Source: Gautieria morchelliformis | Taxonomy: Eukaryota > Basidiomycota > Agaricomycetes > Gomphales > Gomphaceae | Assembly (NCBI GenBank): GCA_015179125.1 | Contig: WHVA01000064.1 | Span: 62,001 to 126,000 of the forward strand | Reading direction: 5' to 3' | Length of the DNA: 64,000 nt | Shown: piece by piece, positions 1 through 11,005 of the stretch | Numbering within the stretch: the stretch's first letter is position 1 | Layout: each line of letters begins with the position of its first letter | Program-made: the position numbers and the translations under genes | The notes under the pieces: model-generated | Databases searched by the model: none | Told to the model about the DNA's origin: nothing | What the model saw: the letters and a program-made list of their open reading frames with translations, nothing else

Positions 1-480
1 CTGCTGACCACACGATCCGTGTGTGGAATGCAGACAGCGGTGAGGTCATTTCTGGGCCATTCGAAGGCCACACCGACTATGTCAGGTCGGTAGCATTCTC
101 GCCCGACGGCAAGCGCATCATTTCCGGTTCTAATGACAAGGCGATCCGTGTGTGGGATTCGGAAACACCCATCGTGGGTTCGTGCCCATTCCTAGGACAA
201 GAAGATGGTCAGTTGATGTCACCTTGATTTGTCTAACATGGTGAAATATGCTGATACCCTTTGAACAGCTACGTGGACTGGGTTTTCGAACGAGTCACAG
301 CTGGAGAATGGATGGTTACTCAATTCGCCCACACAACTTTTATTCTGGATACCACCCTGGTCTCGATTGGGTTTGTGGCGGCCGGCGAACACCGCTGTCA
401 TCGCTCAGGGGTCCACAAGGCTTGATGTCACCCGGTTTGTGCATGGCACATCGTGGACGAAATGCAGGGAGGCCGTATGA
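1..480 (+). CDS. NACHT-WD40 (NWD) STAND protein, C-terminal end (partial)
   Basis: This is the 3' end of a gene that begins outside the window. It encodes part of the last WD40 repeats ([22 protein letters not shown]). A probable intron lies at 208-268 (GT..AG, with a CTGAT branch-like motif). The tail that follows has GWLLNSP, a [11 protein letters not shown] stretch, [13 protein letters not shown] and [12 protein letters not shown], and ends at TGA 478-480. This tail is typical of basidiomycete NWD proteins, which are NLR-like signal-transducing NTPases whose WD40 domain is the ligand-sensing half. Here the tail reads through without a break once the intron is removed. In the right-arm copy the intron and its neighbouring exon sequence are missing. 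Confidence 0.8.
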
Positions 481-1131
481 GTTCCCCGGGCAAATATGCC
501 TTGCGATGCGGATACATTGCATCTCCTGCTACTATAGCAACTTCACTGCTGGCCGATTTCGAGGTCATCCCTGCGTTCAATTACCGGTATCTTGCTCAGA
601 TGCACCATTATAACTAATGTACATGCAGTAATAATAACCCACTGGAAATCTGTCTTGGACAATGCAATAAGAACACACCGACTTGTTCTACTAGATCCAA
701 TATCGCGCTCGAACTCGTATATCAATGACGCACTGACACGCTTACGGTTTGCCACTACGTCAGACACCACCGCCGTCAATCTCCTGCACTGCTACAATCT
801 TTACAGCAATGACTTCCCGCAAGCATATCTCTGCATCTGATAATCATGCGTGTCGGCTAAAAAAATGAGATCGGTTACAAGAAAAGGTGGGTCATGCCCA
901 ATATCCAACACTGGTATCTGACCCTACACCACTCAGCGTAATTACCGTTAAAGCTGTACTAGGTGAGTTCTACCATACTATACGTGTGGTCAATCACTTG
1001 GCTCAGTCTTTTCTACTCAAGGTCGACGGAAGACCCCTTCGTTGACGATGATACCGTGGAACCGTTGCCAAGTCCCGAGACTTACAACGATGTCAATCTG
1101 AAGACGCTCCAGGACCTTCCTAGGCCTGTTT
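481..1131. other. No convincing gene, diverged inter-gene part of the duplication arm
   Basis: Between the NWD stop and the next coding-like segment I see only short overlapping ORFs without recognisable domains. The stretch has a counterpart at about 59500-59870 in the right arm. About 90 bases near 1031-1130 have no obvious match there. Confidence 0.5.
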
Positions 1132-1792
1132 TTGAAACAGTGGAAAAGTGATATACTGGTGAGGCAGTCTGCTGCCAGCAGCAACACATCGCGTCTGGAC
1201 AACGACCATGCTGAAGACAGCAGGAAGCCCGGGCCGAGTGTGCCGTCGCAGGTTGTAGCAAACACACCAAGGGTAAGGGAAACGCCGTTCCTTAAGTTAT
1301 CAACGCCACGAAATGTAAGCCGGCCCCTGGTGATGACACTGCTCCTCCGGTAAGTTTCACACAGATTGTTATGCTGTGCTGACGATTATCTCCCATTATC
1401 TCCACCCGAAACGAAACGTCAAGGACTTGAAATGGTTCTTCAGGCGAACATCTCATCAACTTCCGCTAACACATCACCTCATTCTCAGCCCGAGCCTGCA
1501 AAGAAAATTTTCAAAGCCAAGGTAAGTACGACACCTAAAGACCGACCTCTCTTCTCGCTGCATTCACCGGCAAGGAAAAAAGGTGAAGCTGAAAGGGCGA
1601 CTTGCTCCCTAGGTACGTGCACCATGTCCAACCACACTCCATCTGTTGGTGTCATTGGATATGGCGGTGGCGCTGTGTCGCTTTTTTCGCCGCAATCCGA
1701 ATGTGGCTCGTCGACGGACTTGTTCTGCGCCTCCGTAGTGCAAGTGAGGATAGCTAAGCTGCGTATTATCTTACAATTTCTTTTTTGGGGAT
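1132..1792 (+). pseudogene. Unidentified spliced gene, left copy
   Basis: I do not recognise this protein. A coding-like segment with LVRQSAASSNTSR, VPSQVVANTPR and FLKLSTPRNVSRPL ends at a probable GT donor near 1350. A second segment (about 1385-1520) ends at a GTAAGTACG donor. Both segments and their splice sites are conserved in the right arm (about 58950-59310, minus strand), which argues for a former gene. Two reading frames are about equally conserved in the second segment, so the true frame is unclear. No start codon or domain is identifiable. It could also be the 3' part of a longer gene. Confidence 0.3.
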
Positions 1793-2317
1793 GAGAATCC
1801 CCTTGAACGAAGGCAGTTTAGGCGGCCAACAGGATCGCGCTCCCCAGGTTATGTGACGGCTTGGAAGGCGAAAGCTTCAGGCGCATTACTACGCGGTCGC
1901 GCTAATCATCAACGGCTTTAAAAGCCACAAGACAGGACTATCGGACCAGATGCTGGCTTGCCACTCCCGGACACCCACACACCAATAGCTGGAAGTATCC
2001 CCCATGTCCTGACGGCTGCCTAACCTTGATGTAAGCGAATGAGGCACCGCCCGTTATATCTTCAGTCTACGAGCTCGAGCTGGCGTAGGCGGGACCATGC
2101 GAACGGGGTGAGTGAAGGTATGTCCGTCGTGGCTGAGCCCTTGATACGGCGGTCTTCAAGACGAGCAAAATTGGTTTGGTTGAACAGCCGATTGTATGAG
2201 TCAATTTACAGCTCTTCAATCCAACGGAGGTGGAGCCTGTGAACGCATGGCGCTCGCTGAGGCAAGCTGTTGAGTGATGCAGAGACATCAGTAACGCCGT
2301 CATCATCCCACTAACTT

Positions 2318-3147
2318 TTAGTCTTCCACCCTCCGCCCATCGAGTCGTACTGATCGAAGGAGGGGCACTTCAAAACACTGCAAGATGTCGAGGCCACAGC
2401 CAGGAAATGTATCATTGGCCTCTTCAAGATGAGGCAGTGGTACGATGCCAGGATAGTCGGTAGCTTGGTACGAGACGAAATGATACCCGGACAGTACTTG
2501 AGGCATTTCAGGGTGGGGATAGTCGCACTGGTGTCCAGCGCCCAGCCGCGCTCAACAGGCGTAATTTGTGACCAACACAAGGGCGGTGACGGTTAACAGG
2601 AATTTGGATGATAGCGCGGAAGTCCTCAATAGTTGGTCTCTCAAGCCGCACGGGGAACACGGTCAAATGCGTGTTCAAATGTGTATTCAAAATAGTACTG
2701 CTCTTCAATATCTGAAGCGCTGTCAAGGCAACTCACAATTCCTCTAGAAGTCGTGCGGTGTTGCCATGGGACTTATTCTTCCCAAGAGTGCAGTAGATAC
2801 CATGGCGGACCTGGGGTGCACTGGGTGCATCGATGTTAAGGACGCGTAATCGTCTGACCTGGCAACGCAATGATATTGCCAGCGTCGGTCTTAGCTTGGT
2901 GCTTGAGGACCACGTCAAGTGGACATTCGTCCGATTTTTTATGCCATTGCAATAGCCTGGGCCCCGGCGCTGTATCAGCATGCAAATGGCGCGGATGGTG
3001 AATGTGAAGGTTTGTCTAGATACAAGGTGGCCTTAGTTATGCTTGCCAGAATTAGGTCCAGGAGACATGCATAAGTTATGCATGCGTTGATGAGTTGTTG
3101 GGTAGTAACTGAAAGAAAAAATGGCACCGGATCTCGAAGGGCAAGGC
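2318..3147 (-). pseudogene. F-box/LRR-like protein relic, left copy
   Basis: Minus-strand fragments in different frames include RLRVLNIDAPSAPQVRHG (about 2800-2860) and PHLEEANDTF..LQCFEVPLLRSVRLDG (about 2340-2440). The pattern of short leucine-rich lines ending in EVPLLRSVRLDG resembles the LRR half of basidiomycete F-box proteins, which recruit substrates to SCF ubiquitin ligases. No intact F-box is visible and the frame is broken several times. The copy at 57348-58345 carries the same pieces. The identification rests on pattern resemblance only. Confidence 0.35.
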
Positions 3148-3989
3148 TTGCTGGGACTATAAGGGATCCACTATCCGGTTTAGCAGAACTTAATCCACCT
3201 AAGATATTTGCCAATATGTGGATCATTGGTGGAGGATGGTGGATTCACCAGTCCCCAATGTGAATATAATCGATGGATGCACTGCATTATCATGTAGTAC
3301 AGTGGACTGCTGCAATTTTGCTTGCACTCTTGAAAAAAACTCTTCATATATAAATGTACAGTAACTCATGCCTCCACCATTCCCATGTCTGTGCTGTGGA
3401 CTAGAAGCTGAAGCATGAACATTGAACCATGCATCATGGTGAGTATCCAGCTTGATCTATTTTGGCAAATTATTGTACCCACACACATGCTGCATTGTTT
3501 ATGTTACCCCGATGACATACGTTGGTGTCAGTCCATCCATCAAAGTTGTCATCATGGTCACACACAAGCTTTTGTCATACTCACTCTAAGTTAGGTCATC
3601 ATACTGTAGTCCCCGGAGCTCTTAGGTTACCAATAGGTATCTCAAGATGCCACACATTCGAAGCAATAGTCATACTTATCGCTCACAGACTTTGCCTAAT
3701 TGTCTTTGGCATCTATGCCATACAGAACTTAGGTTCGCTTCAGATGCCTACCTTGAGAAACATGCCACATGGTCCTATGTAGCAGGCTCCAGTCAAGAAC
3801 TCATTCCGACTCTGCGAGAGTCGGTGGAAGACAGCCATATCTTCTCCACTCTGTACTCTAAAGCCACTCTGCCTAGTTGATTAGGGATGGCCCATTTTGA
3901 TGATACCTTGGGCACATTGCTAACGTCTCTAATGGTGTCTTTAACACTGTATGGGATCACTCTGGTACAGACATATGTAGGGGATTCTC
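3148..3989. other. Non-coding stretch, nothing identified
   Basis: This begins where duplication homology ends. It has short ORFs only, no domain and no clear repeat apart from simple A-rich stretches. Confidence 0.5.
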
Positions 3990-4475
3990 TAGCTTTATGC
4001 GGGTGGCTATGGCGGTCAGTTTGCACAAAAAGTGCCTGCGCCAAAGTGAAAAATTCCTGTTCACGTGGCATTGCATTTTGCACGCACACGTGATCCACTG
4101 CAAATTGTTCCCATGTGCAATGGTGCTTTTTGACACAGACATGTGACCTTGCTGCCTCATAAATAATGATTTGCTATCCTTTGCACACATGGAAATTTTT
4201 TTTTTTTTTTTTTTTTTGGCTAGAATGATGGATGGGACCTTTATAAATGGTTCTAAAATGATTTTCTGGCCCTACATAAGATTCTGGTCATCCTTGATTT
4301 TCACCTTTTGAGTTGCCAATCACATGTAACTCTGAAAGATGAGTAACCCTTTCCCACATTGAGCTTTGGTGAACTACAGAGGTCATGTGATGCGTCTACA
4401 ACCACCCATTCTTTGTAAGTATTTCCCAGGCTGAGTTCTGTCAGACTTCTATCCAGTAATATCCCCATTACTCAT
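3990..4475. repeat. Long inverted repeat, left copy (Harbinger-end-like)
   Basis: This matches the reverse complement of about 7140-7627 over most of its length. Shared landmarks are a TTGCATTTTGCA motif, GATTTGCTA followed by TGCACACATGGAAAT, GAGTAACCCTTTCCCACA, CTACAACCACCCAT and TATTTCCCAGGCTGAGTT. It includes a poly-T run at about 4198-4217. Its lower-coordinate end resembles the 33-bp TIR of the Harbinger element to the right, so it may be one end of a related, non-autonomous or rearranged element. Confidence 0.6.
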
Positions 4476-4627
4476 GTCCCCACTGATTGGCCCTGGGCGC
4501 CAATGCAACCCGGGGCCATGGCCACTCCACTACCCTGATTTCCAATGCCGCCCACCGGGCAGCCCTGTCACACACCAGAAGACGGTGTGTGGAAATGGTG
4601 TCCAATGCTCCACACTAATAATCATTG

Positions 4628-4826
4628 TTCAAAATCCAATGTGATCCATTGCACAGTAGTGTAGCCCGCTGCAACACAATGCAGCACAGTGACAACAAAC
4701 CAAATATTTGCAATGTTATGCATTGCGCCACACTATCAATCATTGCCATCTCCAAATACAATGTCCTTCATTGCACACCAGTATGGCCCACTGTGATGCA
4801 ATGCAAAACAATACAATGAAACCCTA
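4628..4826. repeat. Two-copy direct repeat, about 126-bp period
   Basis: Two related units begin near 4628 and 4754. Both contain CAATGT, ATTGCACA, a GTGTAGCCC/GTATGGCCC variant, CACTG/CGCTG and a run of AATGCA-type words. Non-coding, function unknown. Confidence 0.5.
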
Positions 4827-5167
4827 ATGTATTCCAGTGGTATCTGGGCAGGACCTATAGCTGGGGAATTCAATATCCATTGTATCCAACCCATGCCTGC
4901 TTCACAGTGCTTGGAGGTGGTCTCAAGGGAACTCCATTTGCTTCCATGTACCTTCAGATTTGTTCACTTCATTGTCACTCATGTTCACCCCCAACTGTCT
5001 GAGCTGCTGTTCGTGCGAATGGGTAGCTGCCCCCACCTCATGCCCCATGGCCTCTGGCCCTCTTGCACCTTTGATGCCTCCTGGCTTGCATTCCATTCAT
5101 GTCCTTTCCTGTTCTGACCATCTCCGATGCTGTGGAAATTGGAGGAGGGAGAGTGAACCAAAAGAGC

Positions 5168-5308
5168 AGATGTATGCACAGGTCTGGTAGCACCAAATTA
5201 TTGCATCCCTTTGAGGGTGTAACCCTGGGACACTTAGCTTGCCCTGTTTCCAGTAGATGCATGCATGGGTCTGGTAGTGCCAAATTATTGCATCCCTTCG
5301 AAGGTGTA
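5168..5308. repeat. Two-copy direct repeat, 87-bp period
   Basis: Units 5168-5221 and 5255-5308 share GGTCTGGTAG, CCAAATTATTGCATCCCTT and GGTGTAA with a few substitutions. The intervening 33 bases are unique. No coding role is visible. Confidence 0.6.
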
Positions 5309-5699
5309 ATTGTAAACACCCTATTTACCTGCATTGCCCTTAAGGCAATGTGTGCTACTGGACTAGATTAGCTAATGGTAGTGGATCCTTATGGATCCAC
5401 TGTATAGTTCTTGCGTGGGAACTGTGTGGCAGTTCCCCAGATCTTACCTTACACTGTCACTACGTAGCACACGGAATAACCACATACTGGTCAAGTTCTG
5501 CTTGCCCTTGTGATACAAGGTTCTAAGATACACTCACTTACACCTTTTTGAACTTCCTGCAGTTGTTCACTAAGTGAACAACTGATTTGTGGAAATCTGC
5601 ATGATCTTGAGAAATATTGCTGCATTGATGGTTGTTTACCATTGAACATCATCCAGTAGGCCCACTACTGTCGACTGCGAGCGTGATGATTCCATGCAG

Positions 5700-6353
5700 T
5701 CGAAGAAGGATGTAAGCTTCTAGCTCACGGACAACACCCCAGGCGCAGCCTAGCAACATAACGGCTGATGCTACCCTGGACCAAGAGTCCAGGACACCAG
5801 AAGATGGAGAGATCATAGATCTCACTGTGCTTGTCCCCCCAATCAAGGATGAGAAAGGACCCAACCACGTCTCACCCAGCATGGTTGAAGAGGGGACACC
5901 ACTGGACAACAATCCGGCATCCCCACCCCAATCCCCCTGGCCCCGAAACAAGGGCAGGGCAGAGACATCTCACTGTCATCTGATGGCAGAGCCTCAGGAG
6001 CCAGGCACACTTCGAGATGATCTTGAAGTCGAAACTCAGCCCGCCGCTCATGAAGTCAAGCAACGACCACCATCTCTGATGGGGCACGACAAAATAAAAG
6101 ACGAGTGCCCGATGACGGGCAAGGCTTGGAATATTCGAGCTCGAGCCGCAAAAGCTCGAAGAAACACGGCCTCAACAACAAGACGGCAGAGGCAATGGCC
6201 AAGCACGTGCAAGATGCATTGCACAGGAACATGCTCACAGGACATAAGCATGAACATATCATATTGCGGCTCGACAATATCTTGCTGGATTCACCGAATG
6301 ACCATTCGCTACTTGCATCATTTGCCAGTAGTCACGCCATCAAAAACAATTGA
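5700..6353 (+). pseudogene. Unidentified acidic/proline-rich ORF with frameshift
   Basis: An open frame from about 5760 encodes an acidic, proline-rich stretch (DQESRTPEDGEIIDL, VLVPPIKDEKG, SPPQSPWPRNKG). Near 6090 the coding-like signal moves to another frame with KKHGLNNKTAEAMAKH and HEHIILRLDN and stops at 6353. I do not recognise a family. It lies between the two long inverted repeats, so it may be cargo of a mobile element. The frameshift makes an active product unlikely unless an unrecognised intron corrects it. Confidence 0.3.
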
Positions 6354-7139
6354 CATTCTTTAACCAGTGTGATGGTTCATCACTGGCCCCATCACCTTCC
6401 CGATGTCCCCCACGAGGATGACATTTAACTTCCCGCCAAAAGGTAAGGTGTATGAACTGTCTTCACCCTTGGTGAACAATGTTATAGCTGAAAGCAACCT
6501 TATCTGGTATGCGATGGCCTTGATACTTGACTTCAATGTATCTCTGATTTCTTACCCATGACCGCCAGATTAGTCAGAAAATGACAGACCATATACTTGT
6601 ATGGGCTGTTGCTTCTCTCTGGCAGGCACATTACCAACCATCTACACCATGTGTCATTTCATGTGTCAGAAGTCTACTAATCCCTGCGGAGTGTGCATAT
6701 GGAATTGCTGCAGGTGATAAATGATATATGAAGTGAGAATGCGGAGGGTAAATTATGTGGATGGATGTATCACCGGCGTGACGATGTTCAGGTATGGGCG
6801 AGGATCTTTATCTTTGGAGCCTTAAGACCCCAGCCCGGAGGATATTGGTTCACAGACATGTTGTGGGTCTGGGGTCTTGTGATTGCGTGAGCTGCTATGC
6901 ATTGCTGGCTGTCTGGGCGGTGGCTCTCTCATACAGTGGGAAAATACAGTAGGGGACAGTGCACCACAGTGCACTCTAACTAATTAAGTTTAAGTACTCA
7001 ATGGTGACAGTTGGAGCCCATTGCGACTTACAATAGTGACCTGAGCCGATGGGGGGTCACCGGTAAGCATGAGAATAGATCACCGAGGGGGACTACCCTC
7101 CACTGGTGACCACCAGTGTACACCACTGGGTAGTGTTGG
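6354..7139. other. Non-coding stretch, nothing identified
   Basis: No ORF of interest. Around 7020-7140 there are several short GGTCACC/GGTGACC words that can pair with one another. No function can be assigned. Confidence 0.4.
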
Positions 7140-7627
7140 GGTGAGTATTGGGGATATAACTCCGTCTATCTTTCACCGTAACTCAGCCTGGGAAATAGTT
7201 ACAAAGCATGGGTGGTTGTAGATGCATGCCATGACCTCAGCATAAAGCTGTGTGTGGGAAAGGGTTACTCATATTTCAGAGTTACATGCGATCAGTGACT
7301 CGAATATTGAAAATAAGGATTAACAGAATATTATTTAGGGCAAGAAAATCTCCATAGAATGATTTGTATGGGTTTAATCCATCATACTAGCTAAAATAAT
7401 AATATTTCCATGTGTGCAGAGGCTAGCAAATCATTCTTTATGAGATGGCAAAGTAATGTGACTGCACCAGCACATGCTTGAAAGCACCAGCATGTGTGTG
7501 AAAGTACCAGTGCGCATGGGAAGAGGTTGCACTGGATGGCACGTGCATGCAAAATGCAACCACATGCGATCAGGATTTTTCGACTTGGGCATGTGTGCGG
7601 CCTAATTTTTGTGCATTTCAACCGCCA
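7140..7627. repeat. Long inverted repeat, right copy
   Basis: Reverse-complement partner of 3990-4475. Its right end (7595-7627) is also the left TIR of the Harbinger element. The Harbinger family may therefore have longer subterminal repeats than the 33-bp TIR alone shows. Confidence 0.6.
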
Positions 7628-8215
7628 CAGATACATTTGGTAACCTATACAATCTTTCATTTCAAGGCAGGAATCTTGACATTTATGATAGAGTCAATAT
7701 TTATATCACTCACCACATACAAGCTACTTGTGTTGTGGCATGGAGTATCACAGAGCGTTATGGTGACCACCTTCGGGAATACATGGTTTGTTCATTATTT
7801 GCAATCTCACATTCTCAGTATTGAAATAGATGAAATATGATGCCGTTCTCCCATGATTATCTTAGCTCGTGGACCATGTACTACAACAGGCTTCAATACT
7901 GGCAACTGTGAGCAGGTCCAATTGTTCAAGAGGGAATTACTCATGAATACTCATTGAGTGTCTGATTGCATTTTTGGCCCAGCTGTCAGCTTCTTCCTCA
8001 TGTAGCGTCATCAGCACCGTGTATTAATTTATTCCTCAGTTTCTTGGGCCACAGAATTTGGATATGTGAGTACTCTTTGCTTACAATAATATTGGGTGCT
8101 CATTCATTTGGTAGCGAGTGGAAATAATTGGATATTAAGCGGCTTGATTAGACAATATTAGTTTGGAATAGATATTAGTTGCGGACTACACCGAACTGCT
8201 AATCCTATCCTACAG

Positions 8216-9468
8216 GTGCATGAGAAAATATTATCAATGTCAATGTCGTGTCCACTCCAGCCCACACCCACACGTCCATTCCAGCCCACCACCGCGTTGC
8301 ATGTGAGTATGCAGCCAATCCCGCCCACTGTCTTTTATAACACCCCTAGCACTCCGATCATGTCACAAGCAGGTGGGATTGAGGAAAGGCTCGGTCCCAC
8401 CCTTTTCTCTAACTCTACTAACACGCCCCATCCACCGGCTGTCGCCCTCTCCCTTGTTACCTCTGTCGCTGCACCCCCTAGCACACCTGACGAGTCATTG
8501 AACACCAGGTTGGACGTGTCGTCTAAGGGTCTTGGGTCACAACCCATATCTTCACGCAAGGCACATGAAGCATTTTCTTTGCATGACCTTGACCAACTCC
8601 TCCGCGCTGTGATCGAGGTCAACCCGTACATGGCACCATGTGCGAAGCTTGGTGAACACTGGAAAGAAGTGGCCAGGTGCGTGCAAGAGAATGGGTGTTG
8701 CCTGAACCGTGAGTCAGACACACTCAAGAACAAGGTGGCATCACTGCTGGCTTGGGTGGAGTGTCCTAGCATTTTTATTTTATCTATCTTTGCGTGCTGA
8801 CTAGAAGAGAGTAGTGGGGGAAAAAGAAGACTCCCCGGTCTGCTCTTGGTAAAGAGTGGGAGCGTGACCCAGCCCTGTTTGCGTCGCTCTCAGGGAAGCT
8901 GGATGTGATGCAGCATCTCAAGTTGGAGGTGAAAGGGACCAAGGAGGATCAGAAGGAGCATGAAAAACAGGTAAGTGAAGGGCTTTGTTCATGATATACA
9001 TTATCTATTAACTATCTATTCAACAGGCCCAGAACGCGGCGAAGGATGCGGGTGAGTCTATGCAAGACGCCATGGTGATATGCCAGCAACCTAGGCAGAA
9101 GCAAGGATGCTCCCCATCTCCATCAGTTGGGATTTCCGAGAAGGAGAACGACAGCAGTCAATTGGCAAGCATATCTGGGACAGATATGCATGAGAGCCTC
9201 GGACGGAAACAATCCTGTGGGAGGGAGTCTGAGGACTGAAAGTAGACGACTGGTTGAGCTCCTGGAGGAAGCACGTGCAGAGGCATGCAAGATGCATGAA
9301 GAGGACCGCCAGATGTGTGAGGCAGACCGCAAGATGTGTGAGGCGGAACGTGAGGAGGAGAGGAAGGCACGCCAGGCACTCCTTAAGGAGACACGTCATG
9401 CGAATGACCAGCAGGAGAGGATAAGCACAGCGCTCCTGGATATCTTGTGGCAGGGGCTCCTTAATTAG
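8216..9468 (+). CDS. Harbinger-associated Myb/SANT-like protein
   Basis: The N-terminal 110 residues are proline/serine-rich. They are followed by a helical Myb/trihelix-like block (about residues 118-180: FSLHDLDQLLRAVIEV, LGEHWKEVARCV, then LKNKVASLLAW), the usual DNA-binding module of the second Harbinger protein. After an intron of about 50 nt (donor near 8758) comes KKKTPRSALGKEW and a short charged segment ending at a GTAAGTGAAG donor (about 8970). Further exons end in a charged coiled coil (about 9240-9440, EEARAEACKMHEE, KARQALLKETRH) at 9468. Such proteins bind transposon ends and bring the transposase to the nucleus. The acceptor after the first intron and the linkage of the last exons are uncertain. 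Confidence 0.6.
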
Positions 9469-9770
9469 TTTGACATGTCTCACTTGCAAAATATTGTTTT
9501 CTTGACAAAATTGACAAAACAATTTTTTCTTGGCAAAAAAAAAGGTATTCTTGAAAAAAAAAGACCCAAAAATTGTGTGTTGGCTCTACAAACAGGGACA
9601 GGGGTGGCATACATGCATAAAACTGCTACAGAACATGACTATTCATGGAAGTATTCTTGGAGGAAAGGGGGAGGACATGAATAATGAAGGGAAGTCTGAT
9701 TCGGCTCCAAGCATGAATGTGCGTTTGTGAGGAGAACACCAACGCGGTACATGGTCCCACACGCATTCCC

Positions 9771-11005
9771 TCATATCTTGTGCTTCCAAAAGGCATGGAG
9801 GAATGGCCAATCTTGCAAAACGAGGCTGAAGCCATGCTCCACAGATATCCATACCCCACCCATTGCAGTGTTCCAGGCACGTTGTTCTGGGGTAAGCGCA
9901 TTCATGGTGGAATAGGGACTCACTATAAAGGGGCTCACCCCATAAGCTGAATCACCGTACACCTGGTAATAACGCTCCCCAGGTGCATCCCCTTCCTGTG
10001 ACCCAGGCTGAATCGCATACCGCTTGAGATGCTGGAGCAGTGAGCTCTCCTTCAGGACTCCAGCATCGTTCTGTGGGGCCCTGTATGGGCCAGCTAGATG
10101 CGCAATCAACCCATTGGTGACGACAACTCCCTGAAACTTCATCCCATGACATTTTTTATAACCGGTGTAGGCAAGCTCCTGATACATCCCTGGCCGGCAC
10201 ATCTGCTGGATCATGCAATCGATGAAGCCAAAGACGCTGCGACAGGGTGCTCCAAACTCGTAAAGGGCATCAGCGCACTCGCCCAGCTTCTCCAGGGACA
10301 GAAGCCTGTGCCGGTCGCAGTCAAGGAGAAAACCCCACCGGGCATTGATGAAAGAAGCCGTCTCGTTGGTGATTTGGGAGATAGTGCACTGAGGATGGTG
10401 GTACTTTGTGGATAAGGACCACTGGTCCTCTGGGCTCTGCAGGCATGCACAAAGAAGTGAGATCGCCTCGAGGGCACTTGTGTGGCTCCTGGAGGCTGTG
10501 ATGAGAGGTTTCAGGAGCTGCAAAAGATCTGCAAGGAGCTGAAGTTCCCCTGCTGTAAACCTAATGTGTGTGTTTTTGTGAGTTTGTTCAAGTGTTCATG
10601 TGGAGTAGTGTATACTCACCTGAACCTCCAAATGCACTTGGCCTCACTCATCAGCCGGAGGTACTCCGGCGTTATCCGCTTGCCCCCCTTTTCTGGGTGT
10701 GGGACCACCTTGGGCAAAGAACTGCAGATGACTGAGATGGCAAGAGTGTTGTCAGGGGTCAGGTCATCATCAGGGGTCAGGTCATCATCAGGGGTCAGGT
10801 CATCATCAGGGGTCAGGTCATTGGTCAGTTCAGTGGTTGTGGTGCCAGAGGGGTGTATCCCAGAGCCAGGAGTACGTTGTTGCAGGAGGAGGAGGGGGGG
10901 GCACAACAGTGGCAAGAAGGGTCTTTCGCTGCTGGAGGTTGACAGTAGGCATAAGGAGAGCAGTGAGGATGGAGCAGCATGTTTGGAATATATGGTCCTA
11001 AACAT
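9771..11005 (-). CDS. PIF-Harbinger DDE transposase
   Basis: The main exon (about 10559 down to 9771) has the DDE_Tnp_4 signature: a helical N-terminal block (ELQLLADLLQLL), FGFIDCM with the first Asp, YTGYKKCHGMKFQ, GLIAHLAGPYRAPQND, YGDSAYGVSP with the second Asp, and SVEHGF with the catalytic Glu. An upstream exon (to 10617) ends in KRITPEYLRLMSEAKC and joins across an intron of about 55 nt (donor GTGAGTATAC, acceptor TTTACAG). It carries a TPDDDL minisatellite. The catalytic triad is present and I see no stop or frameshift in the core, so the enzyme may be functional. The true start is uncertain because residues before about 10900 look low-complexity. Confidence 0.75.
10757..10822 (-). 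repeat. 18-bp coding minisatellite (TPDDDL)
   Basis: About four tandem 18-bp units containing CATCATCAGGGGTCAGGT. On the minus strand each encodes Thr-Pro-Asp-Asp-Asp-Leu inside the transposase N-terminus. The copies look nearly identical, so the array is recent. Confidence 0.8.

Larger units (their letters stand above)
1..3147. repeat. Left arm of large inverted duplication
   Basis: This stretch recurs in inverted orientation at about 57348-60216. The shared order, read left to right here, is the NWD WD40 tail (+), an unidentified spliced gene (+) and an F-box-like relic (-). Matching peptides include the tail ending in [12 protein letters not shown] (here) versus HGTSWTQCREPV (there), LVRQSAASSNTSR versus LVRQSAAISNTSR, and KNRTNVHLTWSSS in both. 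Similarity stops near 3147, just after the shared GGCAAG. The arms are diverged with indels, so the duplication is old. The window start cuts this arm, so its full length is unknown. Confidence 0.8.
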
